Shown here: positions 56,218 through 64,000 of the stretch, one piece after another
How positions within the stretch are numbered: position 1 is the stretch's first letter
Layout: every line of letters begins with the position of its first letter
Assembly: GCF_030580935.1 (NCBI RefSeq)
Contig: NZ_JAUQOM010000005.1
Location: 1-64,000, forward strand
Direction of reading: 5' to 3'
From: Sphingobium cyanobacteriorum
GTDB lineage: Bacteria; Pseudomonadota; Alphaproteobacteria; Sphingomonadales; Sphingomonadaceae
DNA length: 64,000 bases
Notes under the pieces: model-generated
The model's input: the letters and a program-made list of their open reading frames with translations, nothing else
Databases searched by the model: none
What the model was told of the DNA's origin: nothing
Translations under genes and position numbers: made by a program

Positions 56218-58062
56218 TCAGCGATCCACCATTTCGAATATGTCTGCGATCCCCGGCTCGACCGGAACCGCTTCCCGCTCTGCCGCCTGGCGCGTCCACA
56301 TCAGCGCATAAAGCCCGTTGGCCCTGACCAGATCGGCATGACGGCCACGTTCCACGATCACGCCCTTGTCCAGCACGATGATTTCGTCCGCGTCGACCAC
56401 GGTGGACAGGCGGTGCGCCACCACCAATGTCGTGCGCTTGGCGGTCATGTCGCGCAGCACGGTCTGAATTTCGGTTTCGGTGCGACTGTCGAGCGCGCTG
56501 GTCGCCTCGTCCAGCACGAGCACCGGGGGATCTTTGAGCAGCGTGCGGGCGATCGCGACACGCTGTTTCTCACCGCCCGACAATTTAAGGCCGCGTTCGC
56601 CGACGCGGGTGTCGTATCCCTGCGGCAGGCTGAGTATGAAGTCGTGGATCGATGCCGCCCTGGCCGCCGCCTCGATCTCCTGCTGGCTCGCGCCTTCGCG
56701 GCCATAGCCGATATTATAGCCCACCGTGTCGTTGAACAGCACCATGTCCTGCGGCACGATGCCGATCGCGGCGCGCAGCGACGCCTGCGTCACGCCCGCT
56801 ATATCCTGCCCGTCGATCGTGACCTTCCCACCCTGTATATCATAGAAGCGGAACAGGATGCGGGCGATGGTCGATTTGCCCGCGCCCGATGGCCCGACGA
56901 TCGCCAGCGTCCGGCCCGCTGGCACGGTGAAGCTGACATCGTGCAGGATTTCGCGTTCCGGGTCATAGCCGAAACGGACATGGTCGAAGCGGACGGCGCC
57001 GCCGCGCGCTTGCAGATCCGGTGCGCCATCCGCATCGGCAATTTCCTGCGGCGTGTCGATCAGCTTGTACATCGCCTCCATGTCGATCAGACCCTGCCGG
57101 ATGGTGCGATAGACCATGCCGAGCAGGTCGAGCGGGCGGAAAAGCTGGGCCAGAAGAGTGTTCACCAGCACCACGTCGCCGGTTGTGAATTTTCCGGCGC
57201 TCCAGCCCCAGACGGTATAGGCCATGGCGCCCGCCATCATCAGGTTGGTGATCAGCGACTGGCCGATATTGAGCCAGGCAAGGCTGTTCTCGCTCTTCAC
57301 CGCCGCGCGGGCGTAGCGCCGCATGGCCGTGCCATAGCGGGTCGCTTCGCGCTGTTCGGCGCCGAAATATTTGACCGTCTCGAAATTCAGCAGGCTATCG
57401 ACGGCATGCGCAACGGCGTTGGTGTCCATGTCCACCATGTCGCGGCGCAACTGGTTGCGCCATTCGGTGACGGTGCGGGTGAAGCCGATATAAAGCGCCA
57501 CCATCACGAGTGTCGCAACGACCAGGCCGGGGCCGAACTTTATGAAGAAGATGACGCAGACCGCGACCAGCTCCAGCACGGTGGGCGCGATGTTGAACAG
57601 CAGGAAATACAGCATCGTGTCGATGCTCTTCGTGCCGCGTTCGACAATCTTGGTGACTGCTCCGGTGCGCCGGTCGAGATGGAAGCGCAGCGACAGGCGA
57701 TGAAGATGGACGAACACGTCGTCGGCCAGTCGCCGTCCGGCTTCCTGCCCCACTTTTTCGAACACAGCGTTGCGGAGGTTGTCGAACAGCACGCTGCCAA
57801 AGCGCGCGCCGGCATAGACGGCGATCAACGCGATGGCGAGGCCGACGGCCGGTTCCAGCCCCGGCGCCATCCGGTCAATCGCGGCCTTGTAGGCGAATGG
57901 CATGGCGAGGCTGACGCCCTTGGCCAGCAGCACCAGCCCCATGGCAAGCGCGACCCGGCGCCGCAATGCGGCCGAGTCGGCAGGCCAGAGATAGGGAAGA
58001 AAACGCCGCAAGGTCGCCCATACGGGCGGGATCGGCGCGGAAGGGGCGGTATCTGGCGGCAT
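56218..58062 (-). CDS. Atm1-like ABC exporter (permease-ATPase fusion)
   Basis: A 614-residue half-transporter. Six transmembrane helices (about residues 35-330) are followed by an ATPase domain with Walker A GPSGAGKST near 410, signature LSGGEKQRVAIAR near 510, Walker B VLVLDEATSALD near 532 and the H loop AHRLS. The segment NAVAHAVDSLLNFETVKYFG is typical of the Atm1/HMT group, which exports glutathione-linked sulfur or metal compounds and protects against metal stress. It is inner-membrane and works as a homodimer. Neighbours give no further clue to substrate. Confidence 0.92.
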   Translation of the reverse strand: MPPDTAPSAPIPPVWATLRRFLPYLWPADSAALRRRVALAMGLVLLAKGVSLAMPFAYKAAIDRMAPGLEPAVGLAIALIAVYAGARFGSVLFDNLRNAVFEKVGQEAGRRLADDVFVHLHRLSLRFHLDRRTGAVTKIVERGTKSIDTMLYFLLFNIAPTVLELVAVCVIFFIKFGPGLVVATLVMVALYIGFTRTVTEWRNQLRRDMVDMDTNAVAHAVDSLLNFETVKYFGAEQREATRYGTAMRRYARAAVKSENSLAWLNIGQSLITNLMMAGAMAYTVWGWSAGKFTTGDVVLVNTLLAQLFRPLDLLGMVYRTIRQGLIDMEAMYKLIDTPQEIADADGAPDLQARGGAVRFDHVRFGYDPEREILHDVSFTVPAGRTLAIVGPSGAGKSTIARILFRFYDIQGGKVTIDGQDIAGVTQASLRAAIGIVPQDMVLFNDTVGYNIGYGREGASQQEIEAAARAASIHDFILSLPQGYDTRVGERGLKLSGGEKQRVAIARTLLKDPPVLVLDEATSALDSRTETEIQTVLRDMTAKRTTLVVAHRLSTVVDADEIIVLDKGVIVERGRHADLVRANGLYALMWTRQAAEREAVPVEPGIADIFEMVDR

Positions 58063-58257
58063 GGACGCTATGTAGTCATATCCGCGCGGCGGTCCAGTCC
58101 GCAGGCATGCGTGCCAGGGAAACAGGCGGCGATGGTGACAGCCAGGGCGCGGATGTTCCCCTGCACCGGCATCGGCCGCATCATGCCCCCTTCCCCTTTG
58201 ACATGCCGCGCGTCATGATGGGGCGTTGCGGCGCATCGTGGGAGGCAAGGCAGGCGC

Positions 58258-58935
58258 ATGTTCGGATCTTTGTGGAATCGGATTTTCGGGCAGCGAATTT
58301 TCGGAAACGGGGCGGAAACGAGCGTGCAGCAAGGCGCTGTGCAAAGCTATGACCCGGTTGAAGCGTTGCGCGATCTGGTGCGGCGCGATGTGGCTGGCGG
58401 CTTTTTCGATGATGACGCGATCCTGACCAACGCCAACGACATGTTCGAGGAGGAATTGCCCCGGCCACTTTTGCGGGTCGAGGCGTCGGCGGCACTGCGC
58501 GCGGCGCTGGCCGATCATCGCGCCGCCGAACGGGACTGGGGCGAGAACACCGATTGCGACCGGCTGGACGCCGCCTTTGTCGCGCTGGAGGCCGAAGGCG
58601 TGATCGCGCGGCAGAATTTTACCTGCTGCGGCATCTGTGGCGCATCCGAAATCTGGGACGAGATCGAGGCGGCGCGGGACGAAGGCGAGCGCGTGGAAGG
58701 CTATGTCTTTTTCCACATGCAGGATACCGAAGCAGCAGTGGAAGGACATGGCCTCTACCTGAATTACGGCGCCTGCACGGAGGGCGAGGCCGCCGCGATC
58801 GCCATCGGCTATCGCATCGTCGCGCAACTGGAGGCGCAGGGCCTGACGACCCAATGGGGCGGCCGGCTGGAACAGCGGATCGGCGTGGCGATGGCGTGGA
58901 AGAAGCGGCGCGGCGTGCGGATGTTGGAGGGCTGA
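58258..58935 (+). CDS. DUF6891-type protein
   Basis: A 225-residue cytoplasmic protein with an acidic middle and the segment RQNFTCCGICGASEIWDEI near residue 120, which I associate with the DUF6891 family. The three cysteines (CCGIC) could bind a metal. No function is known to me. It is 195 bases from the divergent ABC exporter gene. The stretch 58936-59227 after it carries only short hairpins and no gene that I can support. Confidence 0.7.
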   Translation: MFGSLWNRIFGQRIFGNGAETSVQQGAVQSYDPVEALRDLVRRDVAGGFFDDDAILTNANDMFEEELPRPLLRVEASAALRAALADHRAAERDWGENTDCDRLDAAFVALEAEGVIARQNFTCCGICGASEIWDEIEAARDEGERVEGYVFFHMQDTEAAVEGHGLYLNYGACTEGEAAAIAIGYRIVAQLEAQGLTTQWGGRLEQRIGVAMAWKKRRGVRMLEG

Positions 58936-59227
58936 TCGCGCGTCAAAGGCCAGCCACCGCGTATCGATAACCAGACCGATGGCGTCTGGATCATCCTTTG
59001 CCGGTTGATGGCAATCGCCATCCGATGCGTGCAGTGGCAGGCAACAAGGCCCGACGATCCGCAGGCAGAGATCGGCGTGGCAGGCAATGCGTCATGTGCG
59101 CTGCCCAACGGTCCTCACCCAGTCTGATAGACCAGCACAGAGCCGCTATGTCGATCATGGATCAGGGTGCCACGCCGCTGTCGGCACGGCCTTGCTCCTG
59201 GTCAGTCAGGGATTCGTCGCCGCGTGC

Positions 59228-60640
59228 CTATCCCTGGTCCCGATAGGCCATTTGCAGGATGCCCCAGTGGCGCCCCTTCACATGGATGGATGCGATCACC
59301 TGCTTGAGCAGGATCACCTCTCCATCCGCGGTCAGGCGGCGATAAGCCTTGATGCGGAAGGGCTTGACGGTCAGGCATTCCGATCGCGTATCATCGCCTT
59401 CGAAGATCAGCCCCTGCCGTGAATATTCGAGATTCCAGTTGATGTTGCCCGGACGCTGAGGCTGCGCACGTTCGGGCATGGCAACCGCGCCAAAGGCATT
59501 GCGGTCGGTGAAGGTCATGCCGAACAGGCCGGAAAAAGCGCGTGCCTTTTCCTGGGCTGCCCGCGCAGCAGGCAGCATCACATCCTGCACCGGATGGGTG
59601 AAAAGGGGCGGGTTGGCCCCGGCGATCGGCACATAATGTTCGTTGAAGATCGCCGCTTCGCTGACAAGGCCTGCATCGATCGCCTGTTCAATCGCGCGAC
59701 TGACCTGTTGCGCGCTGTCCAGCCCAAAGCGGATATAGGGCGAATCAGGAATATCGACGCCGCTTTCGGCCAGATATTGCAGCAATTCGTTGGTGTCGTT
59801 GCTGGCGGTGGAAACGCGGCCCGACAGGCGTTGCAGCCCGTCGGCATTATCCGTCGACGTGCTCGCCAACGCGGACAGGCCGGTGCGAATCTCCGCCGCC
59901 GACCCGACCATCGATCCGATCCGTACTGCCACTGCCTCGCTGTTGGTCGACAGGCCCAGCATCAGCGTGCCCAGCCGGTCGACCAGGGTTTCGATATTCT
60001 TGGTGTCGCTGAGCGCCGTGCGCGCCGTCTGCGCGCCATGGGTAATGCTGTCCAGCATCCCGCCCGCCTCGCCGGTCAGCGCACCGATGGACTGTTCGAT
60101 CGTGTGCGTCGCCGCCGCCGTCTCCTGCGCCAGCTTCTTCACTTCGGAGGCGACCACGGCGAAACCGCGCCCGGCATCACCGGCGCGCGCTGCCTCTATC
60201 GTGGCATTGAGCGCAAGGAGGTTCGTCTGCCGGGCGATGCCGCTGATGACACTGGTGACATGGGCGACGGTCTTTAGGGCTTCGCCAAAGCCGTCGAGCC
60301 GCGCATGGATACGGCTGACCTGTTCGATCAGGTCGACGAAATTGCTGTTGGCGGCAGACAATTGCCGGCCCGAATCATCGATGATGGCGCGGGCCGCAAT
60401 CGCCTTTTCACGAGCTTCCTGCCCGGCCAGCGATACGCTGTCGCCGTCGCGCGACAATTGCGCCGCCGCGCCGCTGATCGCCTCGATCGTGCGCGCCTGC
60501 TGTGTCACCCGGTCGGCCAGTTCGCTGATATCCGCCTGCAAATCGAGCGTGCGAAGGCCCAGGTCGCCCGATAATCTGGCAACTTGCATGACCGCTTTGG
60601 CAACGGATTCGGCGTGTGCTTCGTTTCCCACAACATGCAT
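59228..60640 (-). CDS. soluble methyl-accepting chemotaxis-like protein
   Basis: A 470-residue protein without membrane helices. The signalling domain (about residues 20-290) has the hairpin tip [20 protein letters not shown] near 133-152. The C-terminal part (about 310-470) is a globular sensor-like region including [20 protein letters not shown] and a Trp-containing end ([16 protein letters not shown]). The order signalling-then-sensor is the reverse of usual receptors. It may sense a cytoplasmic or redox signal. No che genes are nearby. Confidence 0.85.
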   Translation of the reverse strand: MHVVGNEAHAESVAKAVMQVARLSGDLGLRTLDLQADISELADRVTQQARTIEAISGAAAQLSRDGDSVSLAGQEAREKAIAARAIIDDSGRQLSAANSNFVDLIEQVSRIHARLDGFGEALKTVAHVTSVISGIARQTNLLALNATIEAARAGDAGRGFAVVASEVKKLAQETAAATHTIEQSIGALTGEAGGMLDSITHGAQTARTALSDTKNIETLVDRLGTLMLGLSTNSEAVAVRIGSMVGSAAEIRTGLSALASTSTDNADGLQRLSGRVSTASNDTNELLQYLAESGVDIPDSPYIRFGLDSAQQVSRAIEQAIDAGLVSEAAIFNEHYVPIAGANPPLFTHPVQDVMLPAARAAQEKARAFSGLFGMTFTDRNAFGAVAMPERAQPQRPGNINWNLEYSRQGLIFEGDDTRSECLTVKPFRIKAYRRLTADGEVILLKQVIASIHVKGRHWGILQMAYRDQG

Positions 60641-60695
60641 GGCTATCGCGTTGTGGTAAAGGAAGGGTTAGCGCTGCAACGGCCGGAAAGACGGT

Positions 60696-61613
60696 TCAGA
60701 GCGCGCCCATCAGGGCCAGCGCGACGCCGCTCACCACCAAGAACAATCCCGCCACCTCGCTGCGCCGCATCCGTTCCTTCAGGTAGAAATGGCCAAACGC
60801 CATCGTGAAGGCGACCTCCACCTGGCCAACGATCCGCACCAGCGCGACCGGCGCGGTCGCAAAGCCGGTGAACCAGCAGGCCGATCCCAGTGCGGAGAGC
60901 AGCCCGACCTGCCCCGACACGCGCCAGCTACGCAACACCCGGCGCATCTCGCCCGGTTCGCGCAACATCAGCCAGGCACCCTGTATCAGCGTCTGGAGCA
61001 GCACCGTTACCGCCAGCACGAGCAACGCCGCAAGGAAGCGGTCGCCGCCGTCCACCGCCTGGGTCGCACGCCTGATGCCGATCGCGGTCAACGCGAAGAA
61101 AAAGCCGGACGCGATGCCAGTCAATGCGGCCGGCTGGGTAAGCGCACGCAGGACATCCATCGCCCCCATCCGCTTGCCGCCGGTCGACAATAGCATCACC
61201 CCCATCACGCCACAGCCGATCCCGGCCCAGGCGAGCGGTGACAGCCGCTCATCCAGCAACAGGAAGGAAAGGACAGCCCCCTGTACCGCCTCCGTCTTGG
61301 AATAAGCGGTGCCCACGACGAAATTGCGATATCGGAACGCCAGGATCAGCAAATTGGTGGCGATGATTTGCGCCAGCCCGCCCGCGACGCAAAAGAGCAG
61401 GAAGCCCGGCCCGATCCCCGGCAACGCTCCGGGAAAGAACAGGCGATATCCGCCCAGCAGCATCAGGGTGAAGGGGATGCCATAGAGATAGCGCACCAGT
61501 CCGGCGGCGTTGAGCGACAGGCTGTGGCTCACCCGGCGCTGGATCGCGGTGCGCCACGCCTGCACCGCCCCTGCGATCAGGGTCGCGGGCAACCAGATTG
61601 GGGATGTGATCAT
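60696..61613 (-). CDS. DMT-superfamily transporter (EamA)
   Basis: A 305-residue inner-membrane protein with about ten transmembrane helices in two EamA repeats; the last ends KERMRRSEVAGLFLVVSGV. The family exports or imports small metabolites. The substrate cannot be told. It is followed on the chromosome by the chemoreceptor gene on the same strand after 55 bases. Confidence 0.85.
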   Translation of the reverse strand: MITSPIWLPATLIAGAVQAWRTAIQRRVSHSLSLNAAGLVRYLYGIPFTLMLLGGYRLFFPGALPGIGPGFLLFCVAGGLAQIIATNLLILAFRYRNFVVGTAYSKTEAVQGAVLSFLLLDERLSPLAWAGIGCGVMGVMLLSTGGKRMGAMDVLRALTQPAALTGIASGFFFALTAIGIRRATQAVDGGDRFLAALLVLAVTVLLQTLIQGAWLMLREPGEMRRVLRSWRVSGQVGLLSALGSACWFTGFATAPVALVRIVGQVEVAFTMAFGHFYLKERMRRSEVAGLFLVVSGVALALMGAL

Positions 61614-61645
61614 CGCGGGGCGCTATAATGCGTCCTACCCCGGTG

Positions 61646-62710
61646 TCACCCCATCATCACCAGGAAGGTGAAGAACAGGGACAGCGACACGCAGGCAAAG
61701 CCGTAGAGCAACGGCAACCGCCACAAAGCGCCCATCCGCGACAGGGCATAGGCATCCTTGAACTGGCGATACATGTGCCAGATAGCGAACAGCAGCAACG
61801 CCAGCGTCACCAGCCCGCTGGTCACATGCACCATGGTCAGCACCATGGAGAGCGAAAAGAGCAGGGACATGAAGGCGATCGAATAGGTGATGTAGATCGC
61901 ATGGTCGTACATCTGGTAGCGGCGGCTGAAAGGAAAGAGCAGCCAGAGGAAAGGCAATGAAATGAGGATCAGTGCCCAAGAGAATTTATAGGCGTTCGCC
62001 TTGAGCTTGTAATAAGCGAACTCCGGGTTCCTGGCGGCCGCGCTGAGAGTCTTGCCCACGGTCTGGGCGACGCCGCCATTCATGCCTTCGCCCGTCAGCC
62101 TATCGGTAATGCTGCTCGCCATGCCCAGCGCCTGCCGCTCGTCCCGCGCCTCGGCCAGATCGCCGGTCAGCGATTGCCTGCGGTCGGCCGACAGGCCCGG
62201 TGCGGCCAGCCTGGCCTCGATCTTCGCGATCCGGGCGTCGGCCTTGGCCTCTTCCCCTTTCAGCGCGGCGATCTCGCCCTTGTCCATCTGCACCATCCTG
62301 CCCGTTTCCGGGCCATAACTGGTGAGTGAGAAGATCGCGTACATCAGGAAGGCGGAAAACAGGAACAGGGCGAAAGGCGACACGAACTTCGCGCGCTCGC
62401 CCTGGATATAGCGCCGCGTCAGATGGCCCGGTCGCAACGCCAGTTCAGGCAGGGTGGTCCAGATCTTGCCTTCGAAATGCAGCACGCCATGGGCCAGGTC
62501 ATGGCCGATCGCGCCGAAGCTGCGGTGCAGATGCGCCGCCTGCCCGCAACTGGCGCAATAATTTCCGGTGATCGCCGCGCCGCAATTCAGGCAGGCGCCA
62601 TGGCCGGCGCCATGGCCGGCGTCATGCGCCTCCCCATGGCCCGGCTCGACCGTCCGCGCCACCATGGCGCCCGTGATGGCGTCTCCCGCCGCGTCCAGTT
62701 CCCCCGTCAT
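61646..62710 (-). CDS. DUF3667 membrane protein with a zinc-ribbon start
   Basis: A 354-residue protein. A zinc-ribbon (CLNCGAAITGNYCASCGQ) near residue 41 is followed by the DUF3667 segment (HGVLHFEGKIWTTLPELALR, then RRYIQGERAKFVSPF). After it comes a helix (ALFLFSAFLMYAIFSL), a coiled coil (about 145-185) and four or so C-terminal membrane helices. Function is unknown. Two tandem copies of CATGGCCGGCGC in the gene (62599-62622) encode a His/Gly/Ala-rich repeat before the zinc ribbon. Confidence 0.8.
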   Translation of the reverse strand: MTGELDAAGDAITGAMVARTVEPGHGEAHDAGHGAGHGACLNCGAAITGNYCASCGQAAHLHRSFGAIGHDLAHGVLHFEGKIWTTLPELALRPGHLTRRYIQGERAKFVSPFALFLFSAFLMYAIFSLTSYGPETGRMVQMDKGEIAALKGEEAKADARIAKIEARLAAPGLSADRRQSLTGDLAEARDERQALGMASSITDRLTGEGMNGGVAQTVGKTLSAAARNPEFAYYKLKANAYKFSWALILISLPFLWLLFPFSRRYQMYDHAIYITYSIAFMSLLFSLSMVLTMVHVTSGLVTLALLLFAIWHMYRQFKDAYALSRMGALWRLPLLYGFACVSLSLFFTFLVMMG

Positions 62711-62754
62711 GCGCTAACGATACCAGCCCTGTATGACGCTTGCCAGTCACCTTG

Positions 62755-63294
62755 ATGGAGGCTGCCGGGCACGGCCTACTGGACAATCGCTGCGCACGGT
62801 TTCATGACGGCGACATGGGGGACGAACTGACCAGCCGGGCGATCGCGGATGGCGATCAGGACACCATTCGGGCGATTCTGGCCGATGTCTGCCGCCTGAC
62901 CGACATGGGCTTTGCCGCCGTTGCCCATGTGACCGAGCGGCGCTGGATCGCCTGCCAGGTGCTGGACAAGATCGAGTTCGGCCTGACGCCAGGCGACGAA
63001 CTGGAAATCGCCCAGACCATCTGCACCGAGATTCGCGACCATGGCCAGGCGGTCATCTTCGACGATGCATCGGTCGATCCCGATTGGCGCACCCATCCGG
63101 TGCCGATCCTCTACGGCTTCAAAAGCTATGCGTCCTTCCCGATCATCCTGTCGAACGGGGATTTCTATGGCACGCTCTGCGCGATCGACCCACGCCGGCG
63201 AAAGGTGGCGACATCTGAAGTGATCGCCACGCTGAGCGCCTATGCGCGGCAAGTGGCGGTCCTGCTGGAAAGCGCGCAGGCCGCCAGGGGCTAA
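62755..63294 (+). CDS. stand-alone GAF-domain protein
   Basis: A 179-residue protein consisting of one GAF domain (about residues 35-175) like those at the N-terminus of phytochrome-related kinases, with DMGFAAVAHVTERRWIACQV, then LYGFKSYASFPIIL and FYGTLCAID. No kinase or other output domain follows, so it may work with a separate partner. The start is uncertain: ATG 62755 or ATG 62815, neither with a good ribosome site. Its stop overlaps the stop of the next, convergent gene by four bases. Confidence 0.75.
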   Translation: MEAAGHGLLDNRCARFHDGDMGDELTSRAIADGDQDTIRAILADVCRLTDMGFAAVAHVTERRWIACQVLDKIEFGLTPGDELEIAQTICTEIRDHGQAVIFDDASVDPDWRTHPVPILYGFKSYASFPIILSNGDFYGTLCAIDPRRRKVATSEVIATLSAYARQVAVLLESAQAARG

Positions 63295-63536
63295 ACGCCG
63301 CCCGCCAGCCGCATCATCCGCTCGGTCGCATCGGGCGCGGCCTCGCGCCCCATCGTCCAATTGCCCTGCAACCGGACCAGCGGATTGGGCGCGCACCAGA
63401 TTTCGCCCGACTCGCTCAAACCCGTCACCCAGATCAGATTATGCTCCTGCCCATAGTCGATGACGGCCAGGGCATAGCCTTTTCCCTTTCCCTCGACAGT
63501 AACGGGCAGGGGCGGATCGAGCTGGGTGAAGGACAT
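63291..63536 (-). CDS. small conserved hypothetical protein
   Basis: An 81-residue protein, MSFTQLDPPLPVTVEGKGKG then YALAVIDYGQEHNLIWVTGL, ending with MMRLAGGV. It is soluble and compact. Similar small proteins accompany housekeeping genes in sphingomonads; no function is known to me. ATG 63536 was chosen because this conserved sequence begins there. Confidence 0.6.
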   Translation of the reverse strand: MSFTQLDPPLPVTVEGKGKGYALAVIDYGQEHNLIWVTGLSESGEIWCAPNPLVRLQGNWTMGREAAPDATERMMRLAGGV

Positions 63537-63624
63537 GATATGCTCCGGCGGTATAAGGGTGCCGGTGACAATGCGGGGCAAGGGCACGGAGTTCCTGGGG
63601 CTTAACCCGGATCAGCCTCTTTTA

Positions 63625-63765
63625 ATCCTCCCCGCGCGCAGCGGGGGGAAAGGGAAGGGCGCACCTGAATTTGCGCGCCTTCTCGACAGTGCTCCTGCCC
63701 GGAGGCATCGCGTTCCCCTCCACCGGCTACGCCGGTCCCCCTCCCCAAGCAAGCCTGGGGAGGAT
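63625..63765. repeat. composite intergenic inverted repeat, REP-like
   Basis: Outer arms ATCCTCCCC (63625-63633) and GGGGAGGAT (63757-63765) enclose three small hairpins: CCCCGC/GCGGGG (63630-63646), ACCGGC/GCCGGT (63722-63736) and CCTCCCCA/TGGGGAGG (63740-63763). This is the look of the dispersed palindromic repeats of sphingomonads. It lies after the fumarate hydratase stop and may end its transcript. Confidence 0.65.
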
Positions 63766-63775
63766 CAAACCGACA

Positions 63776-64000
63776 TCATGCCTGCTCCAACAGCCCTTCG
63801 CGCTTGATCTTTTCCTGCCACACCAGGGGCGCGAGGCGGTGAACATTCTGCCCTTCGCTGTCGACGGCGACGGTCACGGGCATGTCCTCGACCGTGAACT
63901 CGTATATCGCCTCCATACCCAGATCCTCGAAGCCCACCACCCGCGACTGCTTGATCGCGCGCGCGACCAGATAGGCCGCGCCGCCCACCGCCATCAGATA
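63776..64000 (-). CDS. class I fumarate hydratase, C-terminal part only
   Basis: The visible 74 or so codons run off the window edge. MAVGGAAYLVARAIKQSRVV, then GFEDLGMEAIYEFTVEDMPV and SEGQNVHRLAPLVWQ, match the end of the iron-sulfur class I fumarase, which interconverts fumarate and malate. The catalytic cluster cysteines lie outside the window. The leading Met seen here is internal to the gene. Confidence 0.85.
   Translation of the reverse strand, partial: YLMAVGGAAYLVARAIKQSRVVGFEDLGMEAIYEFTVEDMPVTVAVDSEGQNVHRLAPLVWQEKIKREGLLEQA

Noticed and set aside
63526..63807. Open frame through the REP-like repeat
   Set aside because: It runs through dispersed palindromes and antisense to two genes, with no recognisable product.

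Overview
The window comes from a high-GC alphaproteobacterium, most likely a sphingomonad (Sphingobium/Sphingomonas type). The reasons are the protein families (small DUF4169 protein, rpsM-rpsK-rpoA-rplQ block, several TonB receptors, a PQQ alcohol-oxidation locus), tRNA genes with encoded CCA, and mostly weak Shine-Dalgarno sites. This placement is by protein resemblance, not by a search.

Bases 1 to about 8,500 are accessory DNA with plasmid or integrative-element content, all on the minus strand: a DUF932 protein, a ParB-like protein, a 172-aa unknown, a DUF6117 protein and a strawberry-notch-type methylase/helicase. The DUF932 and parB genes share a nearly identical structured 5' leader. 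The helicase gene is cut short at a perfect 38-bp palindrome. A YkgJ-type cysteine-cluster gene is broken at a run of eight A. The block stops at the 3' end of a tRNA-Gly(GCC) gene, a classic integration site.

Bases 8,891 to 32,548 form one functional island for periplasmic alcohol and aldehyde oxidation. It holds paoABC (molybdenum aldehyde oxidoreductase), a TonB receptor, the quinoprotein relay proteins (zinc metallohydrolase, SoxYZ-like carrier, CXXCW protein), pseudoazurin, an ExaC-type aldehyde dehydrogenase with a DUF779 partner, a NosP-like FIST protein with a NahK-like hybrid kinase, a LuxR response regulator, a PQQ alcohol dehydrogenase with the extra Asp typical of lanthanide enzymes, a XoxJ-like binding protein, cytochrome c550 PedF, a beta-propeller protein, a porin, and a second TonB receptor broken by one stop codon. 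A GACC-N-AAGG-NN-CAAT-like motif recurs upstream of several of these units and is a candidate operator for the island.

Bases 32,829 to 64,000 are mostly core chromosome: tRNA-Gly(UCC), a LacI regulator, argG, a PAS chemoreceptor-like protein, an EF-hand protein, an OmpR/EnvZ-type two-component pair, rpsM-rpsK-rpoA-rplQ with a hairpin in every gap, two prolyl-oligopeptidase family enzymes, an aminopeptidase P, an MFS transporter, guaA, tRNA-Thr(GGU), an Atm1-like ABC exporter, a soluble chemoreceptor, a DMT transporter, a DUF3667 protein, a GAF protein, and the end of a class I fumarate hydratase. An 18-codon ORF at 40,631-40,687 sits behind an unusually perfect Shine-Dalgarno sequence.
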